Positions 23,202 through 35,233 of a DNA stretch of 64,000 nucleotides are shown one piece after another. A program made the translations under genes and the position numbers. Below the pieces are notes generated by a model. The model had not been told where the DNA came from, searched no databases, and worked only from the letters and a program-made list of their open reading frames with translations. Origin of the DNA: Tolypocladium sp. Sup5 PDA-1 (Eukaryota; Ascomycota; Sordariomycetes; Hypocreales; Ophiocordycipitaceae); the NCBI GenBank assembly GCA_000750105.3, contig JPHH03000062.1, positions 122,144 to 186,143 on the forward strand. The letters are read 5' to 3'. Within the stretch, counting starts at the first letter, position 1. Every line of letters begins with the position of its first letter.

Positions 23202-25418
23202 ATGAGGATGGCGCGTTTTCGGGCTGCGAGGCACCTGACGTGCTTCTACTGCGGGAAGAGATCAGGGCTCAAGAACGACGGCACAATACGCGACTTTCTC
23301 TGCCTGTACTGCGATGCGACCAACTATCTGGACGAGGTCGGTTCAGTCCGGTGGAAGTGATGCGTGAGCCCTAGCTGACGACCGCAGAATGGCGAGATTA
23401 CGGATCCGCCCGTCGCGACAGACCGCGAAGCCGAAGCCACGACGACGCAGTACGCAGCGCCGAAGCAGCCAGCCCCGACAGACAGCACCTTTTGCCAGAC
23501 ATGCCTCAAGAACCAGCACTTGTTCACCAAGTCCTTGGCCCAGTACTTCCCAGACGACCCCTCGGACCCCGAGTACGCCCAGCTCGAGCGCAACTACTAC
23601 CGGTACCGCAAGGGCCTCGAGCAGCGCTATCCACAGGTCTGCGACGAGTGCGCCGAAAATGTCGAGCACAGGATACGGCAGGCGGGGTACACGGCCAAGA
23701 CGGACCACCTGCGGCGGATGATGGACCTGAGTAGGGGCAGGAAGCCGACACGGAGAAGGACGGTGCTCGACTTGGTCAACAGCCTGGGCAGGATGACTTG
23801 GAGGGCGGGCTTCGTGCTGCAGATGCTATGGCATCTGGTGGCTGTGGCCCAGGTGCTGCAGCTCAGCGACGACGGGATGCGCGACCCGGATGATATCGGC
23901 TTTCTGGCAAGGATGGTTGCCGGGCTCAAGCACGCGACGAAGTTCCTTCCGGCGGCAGATACGCTCATCCAATGGAGCATCGCAGCGGCCTTTATCTCTG
24001 CCTGGTGGAACCCGCATTTTGTCCAAGTCAATCGCGGATTCACGAAACACCTGCTTGGGTTTACGCAATGGTACTCTTTTCAGGGCCTCATTGTCTTCTT
24101 CCGGCTCGCGTTCTGTCGGGTCCTGGACATCAAGGGAGGGCAGGCCCAGTCGATGCATGCGCAGCTCAGCGCGCACATGGTGATGGCAGCTGGTATGGTA
24201 TTGGTAAGAGAGCTGCAACAATCGTTGTCTAGATCCTTTGCTGACAACTTGCAGATATATGTCCTGGCGGGCAAGTCAATCAGGGTCGACACATCACCCC
24301 TGTTCGCGACGTACGAAAAACCCGTGTTGCCGAAGCAGGCCAAGACTCCCGCAAAGAGGAAGCAGGAGGACTCAAAGACTTTTTCAGAGCTGTTTAACGA
24401 CGCCCTCGAATCAGCAAATGGAACCGTGCTTGAGCAACCGCAGTTGGACTTGTCGCCCTCTCCTCAAGTTCCGTTCAACCCTTCACGACCCGCCATTAAC
24501 TCCGAAATATCACTTGGCAACCTCGGTCTGCCAGGCACTCCAACCCATAGGGCCCAGCAGGTGCAGTATGCTGAAGAGATGGACTGGTCGCCTGTTCCTG
24601 TTGCGCCCCAGCACCGCGCCTTTGCCAATCAGTCTTCGCCGAGCAAGGGCGCCAGCAAGATTGGACAGGCGCAAGTTCCACCCGAGGGCGGCAACCCTTT
24701 CTGGTACAAGGTCCCCGCGGCGCCGTCAAACCCAGCTCGACGACTGCGGAACCCGCCACGGGCACCAGAGCCAAAACAGGAGCCAGTCGAGACGAATAAA
24801 GATGTGTTCAAGAGGAGACGTCGTGGGAGCTCCCAAAAGAAGGGGGCCGGCGAAGCAAGCAGTGGAGTCGAGTTTAGGCAACCCAAGTTCTTCGCACCTG
24901 CGTCTGGGGGAGATGATGCGAGTTCGTTGGCCGACCTGCTCAACCAGAGCTTCAGCCTCAGCCAGGAACAGGATGAAGAAGAGAACGCGGGCGCGGAGAG
25001 CGGTGGCACCCGGGATGGGATGCAAAATCGAAAGAAGACGTGCTCATCGAACACCAGATCCTCGGACATAGCCGCAATTCGCCCCGTCGAGCCTCTAATC
25101 CTCGTTGGCCTGCTCGCCACGTGGCTACTGACGCTGTCTATCGACATTCCCTACGGATTGGAGTGTCAGACTGCGATTATGGCGGTAGCCGGCATCATCG
25201 CGCTCCGCGGCACCGGTGACACGAACGAGGACCTCGAGCCAACCTCCCCCCCCGGGCCGGCAGCTTATGCCCTCTCGGCACTGGGAATCACGGAGCTAGC
25301 AGCCGTGTGCTGGGTCGGGTCTACGGCGTGGAAAGGTGAGACGATAGAAGTTGGCTTGTACGGAGTGGGTGTGCTGGCGGCGATGCTCGGACACCAAACT
25401 TTGCGACATTTCGTATGA
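23202..25418 (+). CDS. ima1: Inner nuclear membrane protein Ima1 (TMEM201/NET5-like)
   Basis: Exons 23202-23336, 23388-24203 and 24255-25418, about 704 aa. The first intron (51 nt) joins CDATNYLDE to NGEITDPP, the hallmark of the Ima1 N-terminal zinc region, where CxxC pairs (CFYCG, CLYC, CQTC, CDEC) bind metal. The second intron (24204-24254, GTAAGA..GCTGAC..TTGCAG) is 51 nt and in frame, so retention would add 17 residues (721 aa). Several hydrophobic segments lie in the middle (for example AGFVLQMLWHLVAVAQ) and two at the C terminus, separated by a disordered region. The family links heterochromatin and centromeres to the nuclear envelope. ATG 23208 is an equally possible start. Confidence 0.87.
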
Positions 25419-26061
25419 GGTATAGATTCATGATTTGCTTATGGTTTGTTTACACGAAGCGCGGTTGGGTATCATAGCGGGGGGAGCGTCATGCATGGTT
25501 CGAAGGCAGCGGAGCATGGCCCTGCCGGGAAAAGGGACATGAGATTGGAGTTTCGGGGATGGCATCCTAGCGGCATACCCGGGTGTATCTACGAATCGTT
25601 ACTCTACGAATCGTTGCTGAATCGATTACCGGCCGATGTCTACGGACCGGCCACTTGAACTATCCGTGACGGGCATCTCAAGTACTGGGTTGCTCTGAGT
25701 CCGCAGCCGGACGGGCAAAGATTGAAGAGGCAGGCTGCCCCTCTCGGACAGCGACCGACCACGGGCGCCAAGGATGTTCGCAGGCTACTCGCAGTGATCT
25801 GAATAAAGAAGATATTCTTGGCAAAGCAGAGAGGGATTTCGCTCTTTCCTATCGTTTGTTTCCCGATGTGTTGGCTGAAGGTTCGTCCAACCCCTGTCAT
25901 CCAAGCACCTGAACGCAGGCAACAGGGGCAGTGACGTTTTTGCCCTTCCCACAGCCCCCCCAGCCCTCTCCCCGGTCGGCGGCCCAAAAACCTCGTCCTT
26001 TCACCATCTGAGGCCAAAAGCTTTGTCCGAATAAGCTTCCTCGTAATTGCGATTCCAAGAA
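25419..26061. other. Intergenic region at the core/accessory junction
   Basis: No supported gene. A long minus-strand open frame crossing into the next gene has the composition of an antisense shadow. Confidence 0.5.
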
Positions 26062-28154
26062 ATGCCCGAACCAAACCCACACATGCTGAATGGCAACCGG
26101 CAATACATGAGCAAGGCGCAGCGCCCGTGTGATTTCTGTCGAGCTCGCAAGTCAGCCTGCCGCATCCAGGGTGGCCCTCCCTGTCGCATGTGTTTTCTGC
26201 ATGGCCGCTCGTGTACGTTTGGTGATGGTGAGACAACGTCGTCGCGGGGGCAAAGACAAAGGCCGTTGCAAAAGCCAGATACTCAAAGCGTCGCCGTGGC
26301 GACATCCGAAGCGTTTGCAGAGCAGCAGCAAAGCGTCTCTTCAACTCAATCGTCTCAACAACAGTCAGCCAACCATCCTGGATTCGATTCACCATATGGT
26401 GAGGGCGGCTGCGAGTCTTCTCCGATAGTAAACACATCTTCCTGGGAACAGTTCGTGTCGGAGTTTATTGATTTCGGAACGTCAGCGTCACCTTTGGCTG
26501 ATTTGGTAGGTGAATTAGGCACAGCAACAAGATATGAAGCTGCACCATCACAAGATGAACTTCCTGAAACCCTACTCGGCGGCGACCATGTCAGCAGTAC
26601 GCCCCAGTTCATCGGTACCACGGGAGAGTTTGAGCCGCATCTCGTGCGCCATTACCTGCGCGATGCCCGCGGCCGCATGCTGTTCAAGAAACTCACCTTG
26701 CAATCCGTCCAACTAGGACCTGTGCCCGCCCACTTCTGGTTCACCTCTCAGTCTCTCTATTCCCAGAGTCGCCAAGAAGCAGGTCTTCAACCGAGGCGCG
26801 ATGAAGCGGAATCAAGAAATGAGTTGGAATCCCTCGTCCCAGTACCCGTCGGTCAGCGCCTGGTACGGCTCTTTGATCGATTTATCGCTCCGCACTATCC
26901 TGTTTTCTCCACCAAGTCGCGCCCATGTCTGACCTCGACGCCGACATACCTGTTGGCGGCCATCTATGCCATTGCACAGCCCTTTGTGCAATTCGACGAT
27001 GCACTGGCGTTGGACCTTGCATACGAACCACTGCCATGCTCTGGCCTGCTGCAAACAGCAATCAAGGCCTTGGAGTTTGAGATGCATAGCCCTACTCTTC
27101 CCGTTGTTCAGGCACTCCTTCTCATTCTTGGGCGGCCGACGACACATCACCTAATGTCCGAATCGTCTCTAAAACGGACCTTGCTCGGCATGCTAGTCTC
27201 ATCTGCGCATGCGCTGGGATTACACACTGACCCCAGATCTTGGGCGATTGCTCCATGGCAAATTGCGCAACGGCGGAGGATTTCGTTCGCCATCTTCGCC
27301 TTGGATACGTGGATATCTTGTAGCCTGGGGAGCCCCCCTTTACTCAATCAACAAAATTGGCTCGTTGACTCTCTCATCGCCGAGGACGGATTCGAAGCCG
27401 GCCTGGATGCGGCCGATTGGGAAACACTACTTCATCAGTCGCGACTATCATCGATTTTGCGACAAGTTCTCTTGGAGCTCCAGTAGGTCTAGGCACTATT
27501 CATAACATGGAAAGAAATGGAGAAACTGATAATCTCCGCAGCAGTTTGCGCGCCATGGATCAATTGGCCTCGGACCATAAACAGACCTTCAGCATCGCGA
27601 GGCAGATACAGGACAACCTATCCGTCTGGCATCAAAATGTTGCCGAGCCGTTGAACAACGTTGGGGCTGCATCCACGGCCAACCTCCTAGGCTATTACTA
27701 TACGCAAATCAACATCTGCCGAGCCATCCTGAGGTGTCATGTTGCGAATGAGCAGCCTACACTGTTACTCTCCGCACCGGAGAAACAAGAGTTTATACAG
27801 TATGCTCGCCATATTGCCAAGAAATGTGTAGGCGCTGCCTTGGCCTTTGTACGCGGTCTTGACCAAGATTCTGTAACGCGGTTTTGGCCTGTCTGGGCGC
27901 CGATGGCCTTTTCGTCAATTGTGAACTTGATGTGGCTCATGCTCGTGACGTCCACTTCTTCGGAAGAGGCCAACGAGTGGATGGAAACCCTGAGCAACAC
28001 TCGCAGGGAGCTCAGGATGAAATCGAAGCAACTGCCTGTTCTCCGTCTAAGTCTACTCAGGATCGATGCCATATTTTGGAAGGGGATTCGGCAAACCTTT
28101 GCTCTGGAGCAACATGTTTATGATGCGCTCAGCCAAGAATCTACGAATATCTAG
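26062..28154 (+). CDS. Zn2Cys6 (zinc cluster) transcription factor
   Basis: Exons 26062-27482 and 27542-28154. The 59-nt intron has GTAGGT and CGCAG, and the join reads LLELHSLRAMDQ; 677 aa. The binuclear zinc cluster is at residues 23-51 with C-x2-C-x6-C-x7-C-x2-C-x6-C spacing. A Gln/Ser-rich linker follows, and from about residue 270 a fungal-specific transcription factor middle region (SLKRTLLGMLVSSAHALGLH). Such proteins bind CGG/CCG triplets. It is convergent with the amidohydrolase gene (57 bp between stops). It is the only regulator in the accessory region, so it is a candidate controller of nearby genes, which is inference. The ATG at 26062 is preferred over the non-ATG frame opening. 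Confidence 0.87.
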
Positions 28155-28210
28155 CAAATGGTAGAAGCTAACTGCGTACTCCACCGAAGTACCGTTAAAT
28201 TTTGGTCTAT

Positions 28211-29578
28211 CTACTCCGTGGAACGTGAACCAAAGAGAGTGAGTGCTCCCAGTGCCATCGCATCCACGGCTACATCCAAGCACTCAATGACTGGGGCAAA
28301 GAGTGGTGAGTGATTGTAGGGAATCTCCTCCAACTTTCCGTTCTTATAAGCCTCATCCCATTTATTGGGGTCGCTCCCACCAAAGAACCACATTACCAGA
28401 CGAGCTCCGGCTGCAGTTGCCAAGATTGAAACATCCTCGCTCGCGGTGGCAACCTCCATATCAGTAAAATCTGACCCGAAATACGACGAGAAGGACTTTT
28501 GCAGCCTCTGGACCGTCACGTCATCGTTGACTGTAGCCGGGCTTGATCTGATAGTCTTCATGATGGGTTGGCGCTCGCAACCGCCCGTTTTGCATTCGCC
28601 CTCGACAATTCGCTTGACAGCATCCAAGATGCGGCTGCGGACGACAGGATCTAGGCTTCGGATGTTCAATTTGAGATCCAAGTAGTCCGGGATGACATTC
28701 GGGGCGTCTCCAGCGTGTATGCTCCCGCAGGTCACGACTGCCAGCTGTAAGGGATCGATTTCGCGGCTCACTATAGTTTGCAGCTTGATGACGATTGAAC
28801 ATCCGATGACAACAGGGTCAATGCACTCTTGGGGAGATGCACCATGCCCGCCACGGCCGAAAATGCGGACATCCACAGAATCGCTGGCCGTCAGTGCCGG
28901 GCCACTCTTCATGGTGACGGTGCCACAGCGCAAGTTGTGGACATGCTGCGCCAGGACGATGTCGGGACGTGGGACCCTATCATAGAGCCCGCCGTCGATC
29001 ATGGCTTTAGCTCCGTTCAAATGCTCCTCTGACGGCTGGAAAAGGCAGAGTAGCGTTCCCTGCCAATCAGCACGAGCGCTTAAGAGGAGTTTTGCCGCTG
29101 CCATCAGGCTCGCCACGTGGGTATCGTGACCACAAGCATGCATAACAGGCTTCTCGTCCCCAAATCGGTCTTTCATTGTTCTCTTGCTGGCGTAGGGGAG
29201 ACCTGTCTCCTCGAGCAGCGGCAGGCCGTCCATGTCCGCCCGCAGAAGAAGTGTCGGCCCCTCCCCGTTGGACAGGACTCCCACCACACCATGGCCACCG
29301 ATGCCTGTGTGAACTTCGAAGCTGCCTAGAGTCTTCAGGTACGCAGCAACAAGGCGTGCCGTTTCTGCTTCCATGCCTGATAACTCGGGCATTCTGTGTA
29401 CTTGACGGTATATGTCGCGGAAGAAGGCCATATCTGGCCGGTACTGTTCGACAATGGAAATAGCATTTTGCGTTGCTTTATCACCTCCATTGCTGGTTTC
29501 AACTGGGCGGTGTTAATTTAATGTAGGGTGCGAAAGAGATATTTTCCATTTGTTCAACGTACCATTTATGATTGCCAT
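28211..29578 (-). CDS. M20-family amidohydrolase (M20D, aminoacylase/IAA-amino acid hydrolase-like)
   Basis: Minus-strand exons 29578-29563 and 29502-28211. A tiny first exon (MAIIN plus one base) joins across a 60-nt intron (GTACGT..CCCAG) to VETSNGGDKATQ and VEQYRPDMAFFRD; 435 aa. Starting at the later Met (29431) would cut the conserved N-terminal helix. Visible motifs are RADMDGLP (about 93-100), metal-binding HACGHDTH (127-134), the catalytic EE pair near 164-165 and GRGGHGASP. The family hydrolyses N-acyl amino acids or related amides with two metal ions; the substrate is not predictable here. No signal peptide or peroxisomal signal is seen. Confidence 0.88.
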
Positions 29579-30599
29579 GATGGTTGAGTTGTCTGGAGCA
29601 GGAAATGCAACAGAAAAAAAGAACTGCTTGGTTTTGAATGATGTGTTCCTTTCAGTCTGTCTGTCGGCTGATCTGATTTTGCTGGATTTTAAGTACGGAC
29701 CAAGTTGCCTCTATATATACGTGATATATTGTGAGTTCGAATTAATAACTGCAGAGGGAAGTCAGTCTCAAATGGCTCCGCTTCGATCCCACATGTAAGA
29801 CACATCTGGTTAACCCCGCCAATACGGAGTAGTGCTTTAGCCTTCCTGAACGCCGCCAATCAAAAGAGACGGCGTTGTGGGATGTCATCCTTGTTCATGC
29901 AGAGAAGCCAAGCCTCATCTGCACCTATGTACGGAGTAGTATTAATACCGTCAACTCTGGGTTAATGCGAAGGTCAGCGCGGCGAGGGGGGGAACAACCC
30001 CTCCAGTCCAGAATTTTCTTCCACGATGGAGTTGCTTGGCTGTGTGACGGGACAAGGGCACGAAGGAGATCGAATGCGACTTGGGTTAAGTGATTGCTTA
30101 GGGGGAGAGAAAGAAATTCTCAAGGACAACTCTTACTTAAATTATTTGCACAATATTCATACAGTGAGGCTATTCATAAAGTATGAAGCAACTTGATCGT
30201 TCCCTCACAGGGTGGCCTTTCCCGCCCAAGACCGAAAGGCCATATCGTCTAAGATCGCTAGTAGCTACAGGTCCACCACGCTTATTTGTCAGCGTGAGAC
30301 CTGATTTTATATGTAGTAAGAAGCAGGATTGTCACCATGCTTTATTTGTCAGCGTGGGACGATCAACAATATCCAGACTCGCCTCTAGACTCGCTCACCA
30401 ACCTCCGGCACAAGTCTGATGATAGCGCTCACGAGCGGATGCCAATGGATGCCGCCGAACTCGGACCTCGAGAGCTACACCCGAAAAGCTGGCAGTCAAC
30501 TATGCGAGGTATGTTAAACTCCCCACTAAGCTCTAGGGTGGCGATCAACGCAATCTACCTAACCTCGGCATTCAATAGGGTGAGTTGGCTGCTTGATAA
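29579..30599. other. AT-rich intergenic region with repeated short motifs
   Basis: No gene seen. It contains two exact TACGGAGTA nonamers (29823 and 29930) and, at 30276-30360, two near-identical segments 59 bp apart. Confidence 0.5.
30276..30360 (+). repeat. Direct repeat pair with hairpin potential
   Basis: Segment 30276-30300 and segment 30335-30360 share the core ttatttgtcagcgtg with flanking similarity. The first can fold on itself (CACGC at 30277-30281 pairs with GCGTG at 30292-30296). Confidence 0.6.
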
Positions 30600-31016
30600 G
30601 CGTTTCCTCCGTTGAGTTGATGAACCCAGGCCCTATATTGAGTTTGGTCGAGGTTGCGTTGACTGGTTGACGAACACCTTGTCCCGTGTAGTGGTACCCT
30701 GAGTTCCTGACCACAGCTTGGAACCCAGTGATGCAAGGCAGGCCTACTCCCACCCTGCCTCTCCCTCCCGCATCCGGGGGTATGGGGAGCTGAGAGACGT
30801 ACAGGTGGTTGTAGTAGAGGGCAAAGGAGGCGCGACCTGCGGCCAGGCTTTGAGGCCGCCATCTTGACGTTTGCCGTCGAAGCTGTGTGCCTGATCCGCG
30901 GGTGCGGAACTCCCATCTTGCGGTTCACCTGGCGTTGGGAGCGTCAGGGGATCAGGGACATGTTCAACAGGGGCGATGTCGATGCCACCTTTATAGTGGA
31001 ACCGTGACGCAACCAT
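30600..31016 (-). pseudogene. Remnant of an MFS monocarboxylate-type transporter 5' end
   Basis: On the minus strand, about 31016-30744, an open frame ends in DGGLKAWPQVA, the signature preceding the first transmembrane helix of fungal monocarboxylate-porter-like MFS proteins. Directly after it a different frame reads FALYYNHLYVS, as expected for that helix, so a frameshift is visible. The rest of the transporter (11 further helices) is not present downstream. I read it as a broken, truncated copy. The evidence is one motif plus its continuation, so confidence is modest. Confidence 0.38.
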
Positions 31017-31708
31017 GTCGTGCCATTGAAGAGCACGCTCGACGCATGCTACAGAGGAAGCCGTCTGACGTCCTGCGGATAATGGGTCTTGGGCTCTGGC
31101 TCATGTCGCCGGAAGTCAGAACGGGGAGCCAATACAACGGTGAAACCCGGTGAGGGTCTCGGTGGAGGCGCGGGAATAAGCCCCGGGAGCCAGAACGCGG
31201 GGAATCATGCGCTACGTTGACTTTAACTTGCAAGGGTTATACTGAGGTATGAGGTAGCCAACTAGACACCGCGTTCTGAGGGGTACCTCGTAATACATTA
31301 GTTAGCCTTTGTAGATTCTCGGTAGTCGGTACGGAGTATGGCTTGGTAGGCGATTAAGCCAGGAACGGGCGAACGTGAGAAATGGCAAGGAACAGGGCAA
31401 GTAATTAACATGAGGAAACACATGGTTGGATGGAACAGAAGGGACACTGCAAAGCCCCCGCACAGCACACGCCGTCAACCTTCCCTCAGCCAATAACGTG
31501 TACCCGTTGCCGCGGCAGGGAGGGGCTTGCATCGGATGGTTTGAGATCGGCCGACACGCCGAGCCTCGGCTGCCGCTAACCGTCATGTCTGCGATCTTAC
31601 TTAAGAGCAGCCTCACTGGATGTCTCCCGGGGGCACGGTTTACATGCCGGTTTGCTTCAGATACCCGTCCTTCTGAACCTATTACAGCCCCGACTCTACA
31701 GACTCATC

Positions 31709-33063
31709 ATGCCTACGGATTCTAAACTCGACCTCCAGGACAACATACCATGGAGCGAACCAGCCTGGTACCGCACGATCGCGTCGCCGTACTACAACAA
31801 GTCGCACCGTGAGCTCCGGGATAAGCTGCGCGCCTATGTCGACACGTACATCCTGCCCAACTCGCTCGACTGGGAGGAAAAGGGCGACGTGCCCCGGGAG
31901 GAGGCCCTGCGCTTCTGCCAGTCGGGCATCCCCTTTGACGACGTGCCCAACCAGTACCGCCCCAAGCACATCCCGCGGCTCGCCGGCGAGACGGACGCCT
32001 TCCACCTGCTCGTCGGCGCCGACGAGATGTCCCGCATCGAGGGCGGCGTCGGCATCGCCCTCGCCGGCGCGTCCTCCATCGGCGCGCCGCCCATCATCCA
32101 CTACGGCACCGACGAGCAAAAGGACAAGTGGCTGCCGGGGCTCTTCTCGCGCGAGACGAGCTTCTGCCTCGGCGTCACCGAGCCCAGCGGCGGCTCCGAC
32201 GTGGCCCGGCTGGTGACGACGGCGGAGCGGTCCGCCGACGGGACCTACTACACCGTCAACGGGGCCAAGAAATGGATCACCGGGTCGCCGTGGGCGTCGC
32301 ACATGACCACGGCCGTGCGCACCGGCGGGCCCGGCATGGGCGGCATCTCGGTCCTCGTGATCCCCATGGACGCGCCCGGCGTGCACCGGACCAAGATCTA
32401 CAACAGCGGCCAGAACGCCGGCGGCTCGTCCATGGTGCACCTCGAGAACGTGCGCGTGCCGGCCGCGAACCTCATCGGTGAGGAGAACGCCGGCTTCCCC
32501 ATCATCATGAAGAACTTCAACAAGGAGCGCTTCTTGCTGGCGGTGCAGTGCAACCGCAAGAGCCGCACGTGCCTGGCGCTGGCCTTCCAGTACGCCATGC
32601 AGCGCGAGACGTTTGGCAAGCCGCTCATGCACAACCAGGTCATCCGCCGCAAGCTGGCCGAGGTGGCGCACCGCGTCGAGGCGCACTGGGCGTGGATGGA
32701 GCAGCTGGCGTACCACGTCAACGCCTCGCCCGACGGCTGGCAGAGCGTGGAGATTGCGAGCCGCATCGCGCTGCTCAAGGTCCAGGGCGGGCAGATGGTT
32801 GAGCTGGCGGCGCGGGAGGCGCAGCAGGTGTTTGGCGGTGCTGGGTATCAGAAGGGCGGGCCGGGGGCGACGGTTGAGCAGATAAGCCGCGATCTGCGGA
32901 TGCTGGTACGTGTTTCTCTTCTACGAGTACATCATGCTTGTTTGTACATGTCCAGATGCTAACATGAACTTAGGTCGTCGGCGGTGGCAGCGAGGAGATT
33001 ATCGAGGACCTTGCCGTGCGGCTAGAGCTGCTGTTCCTGGCAAGGGGAGAAGCGAAACTCTGA
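31709..33063 (+). CDS. Acyl-CoA dehydrogenase with C-terminal AKL (peroxisomal) signal
   Basis: Exons 31709-32905 and 32974-33063. The 68-nt intron has GTACGT, a GCTAAC branch site and CTTAG; 428 aa. Family blocks are present in order: N-terminal helical domain; CLGVTEPSGGSDVA and WITGSPWASH in the FAD/substrate beta domain; QRETFGKPLMHNQ; and the C-terminal QVFGGAGY and GGSEEII segments. The enzyme oxidises an acyl-CoA at the alpha-beta bond with FAD. The last residues GEAKL end in AKL, a PTS1-type signal, suggesting a peroxisomal location, where electrons would go to oxygen or an unknown acceptor. Codons are much more GC-rich than the flanks, which contain decayed sequence. Upstream open sequence to 31652 lacks an ATG. 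Confidence 0.9.
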
Positions 33064-34180
33064 GGGACTTGTGCTGGTAACGAGCGTATAAGACACAATG
33101 AGGCTAAAAGGCAGAGGGCATAGAAGCTAGCATTCGAAATGGAAGCATTGCACATTGAGCCAAGTCTTGTAGTTGCTGTGGGGACTACCTCACGGCCTAT
33201 GTTTGCAGTGCCGGCTCCGAATCACTGCACAACCTCGAGTACGTGTGTGTTCCTAGTGCTGGTCATCAGGATGAACCCCAGGCCCAGGAACCCCTTGGTG
33301 AAGCCGCGAGCTGGGTCCACTTACGCTGGGCACTATAGTGTGCCTCTTGCGACAACAACCGCTAGACGTTCCGTTGGAGGCGTTCGAAGCCTCTGAGGCC
33401 TTACAGATCGGCACGGCGCATGCCCGCCGCGTCGTATATATCTTTGCAAAGATTACGCAGCCCTTGTTCTCGCCGCCCCCTGGAGATTTACGTAAAAGGT
33501 ACCGAAGCCTCGAGAAGTTGGACAGTCTCAAGAAGGAGCTCGATATATGACATGAATTGAAGCCCACTATCCTTTGAATCTCTGCTTAAGGAGGAAGCGA
33601 AGCGGACGCAGAAAAGGATAAACCGTTTGTGTCTGTACATATCGCCGCCGCAGTGCTAAGTGAGAAGTTCCCACGAACCCCAGCCCTGGGTTCTAACGAA
33701 GCGTACCAACGTGTCCTCTTATTCATATTAGCTATTGCTTTGCAGCACGTCTACACCGGGAAAACAATGCTATACCTAATTCGATATAACAACGCCTTGT
33801 CTATGTCTGTTACGGGCTATACTGCAGGTAGAGGACGGGCACGATAGAAGGTAAGCACGCAGGCCCGAGGGACTAATTAAAGTCCGCCGATAATACAGAG
33901 TAGCCTGACCAGCGCCGGTTTAATGAGCGGCTTCCATTATAAGATAGCTGCGATGAATATACTATATCCCAAACCTTAGTCGAGCCTATAAAACACAAGT
34001 CCTTTCTGAACCTTCTTCATGATCTCATGTAGTCGTTAATTTGAAGGCCAGGGCACCGTCGTCATAACCCGAGAACAAACTCAGGCAGCGCGGGATGTCT
34101 TAAGGTACAAGATTAGAACTTGCGCACACGAGAAGATATGGAGATGAACATTACTTTCGGCCGCTTCCCTCTCATCACAC
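33064..34180. other. Intergenic region
   Basis: No supported gene. Composition is mixed, and a one-mismatch copy of the TACGGAGTA motif lies near 33894. Short open frames around 33250-33570 show no recognised family. Confidence 0.45.
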
Positions 34181-35233
34181 TTAGCCACCTCCCTGCTCCA
34201 GCTCGATCCTGGCAAGTCTCTCAAGGACCAGATTGCGAGCTCGCTCCTCATCTCCTCCTGTCCGAAGTCTGGCCTCCTGTATTGTCTTCTTAAACTTTTT
34301 ATTCGTGTGGTGAAATGCATCGAACATGCCGGTCGGCCCGAAATTCTCATCGAATGCGAAGTGGTGGAAGTCGTGTTGCAGATTGGAGGACATCCAGGGG
34401 ATGTTGTATCCCGAGTGCGCACAGATGGTGCCGAATTCGAGGAGGAGGAATGTGAAGACCATCTGGGACCAATGATGCGGGACGATAATGACCCCGATAG
34501 TGTTCGGCAGCAGGTTGGAGAATACGTGTTCCGTCACGGTACAATAGGTCGAGGCCAGACCGACAGGTGCCGTGAATTCGTGGTGTTGCTTGTGGAACAT
34601 GGGGTACAGTAGCTTGGAATGGAATAGGCGGTGGATGTAATAGAAGCCCAATTCCGTGCAAAAGACGTCAAAGAATATCGTGGCAACCGTCTGGACGCGC
34701 GAGGGTAATGCGGCTGGGTGGACTGGCCTCGGCGGATGAAGAAGTGAGTTCAGCATCATCATGGGCAGAGCCACGAAGATCTGGTTTCGAAGCGATATGG
34801 CCGCGATGCGAAGGTATTGTCGTCCATCCACCCGAACGAAGGGCTGCGTTTTGTACTTGAACAACCACCGAGGCCATCCGGTCAAGTCAGGGATGGCAAA
34901 CACGGCGGCCCAAGCCCAGAAGAAGACCGACGTGATGATGAAGGTTCCCCACAAGTTCAGGTTGTACTCTCCGTACGCCTTGTCAAGGTGCTCGTAGAAC
35001 CTGTGGCCTGTGGTCGACGAATTGAAAGACACGAACGCGCTGACGAGAACGGCATTCGCGGTGAGGGAGCGAAGCTTCCCGTTGGCCATGGCTGCAGTCG
35101 AATACACCCAGCGCTTGCTCTGGGGAATGGGTTGGCCAGAGAGGTCGGTTGGGACAAAGCGTTTCGAGGGGCGTGAAGTGGCTGGCCGCATGGAGGTCGC
35201 AGCCACTGTGCGGGTAGTCTCTGTGGAGGCCAT
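34181..35233 (-). CDS. Fatty acid hydroxylase / sterol desaturase superfamily enzyme (1)
   Basis: Intronless, 350 aa. It carries the diiron histidine boxes of the superfamily: HRLFH (201-205), HKQHH (214-218) and HDFHH (287-291), plus FDAFHH near 305-309. At least three hydrophobic segments lie before and between them, consistent with an ER-membrane enzyme. Relatives include Erg25-like C-4 methyl sterol oxidases and plant/animal alkane or fatty alcohol oxygenases; the sequence does not settle the substrate. The N-terminal ~45 residues are Ser/Thr/Arg-rich and polar. It is divergent from the acid trehalase gene across 1.86 kb. It differs clearly from the second hydroxylase at 47063-48127. Confidence 0.85.
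   Translation of the reverse strand: MASTETTRTVAATSMRPATSRPSKRFVPTDLSGQPIPQSKRWVYSTAAMANGKLRSLTANAVLVSAFVSFNSSTTGHRFYEHLDKAYGEYNLNLWGTFIITSVFFWAWAAVFAIPDLTGWPRWLFKYKTQPFVRVDGRQYLRIAAISLRNQIFVALPMMMLNSLLHPPRPVHPAALPSRVQTVATIFFDVFCTELGFYYIHRLFHSKLLYPMFHKQHHEFTAPVGLASTYCTVTEHVFSNLLPNTIGVIIVPHHWSQMVFTFLLLEFGTICAHSGYNIPWMSSNLQHDFHHFAFDENFGPTGMFDAFHHTNKKFKKTIQEARLRTGGDEERARNLVLERLARIELEQGGG

Noticed and set aside
25640..26437. Minus-strand open frame of 265 codons
   Set aside because: Overlaps the start and zinc cluster of the Zn2Cys6 gene; Cys/Arg/Ser-rich noise without a family.
31682..32716. Minus-strand open frame of 344 codons
   Set aside because: Antisense of the acyl-CoA dehydrogenase, His/Arg/Ala-rich, no family features.
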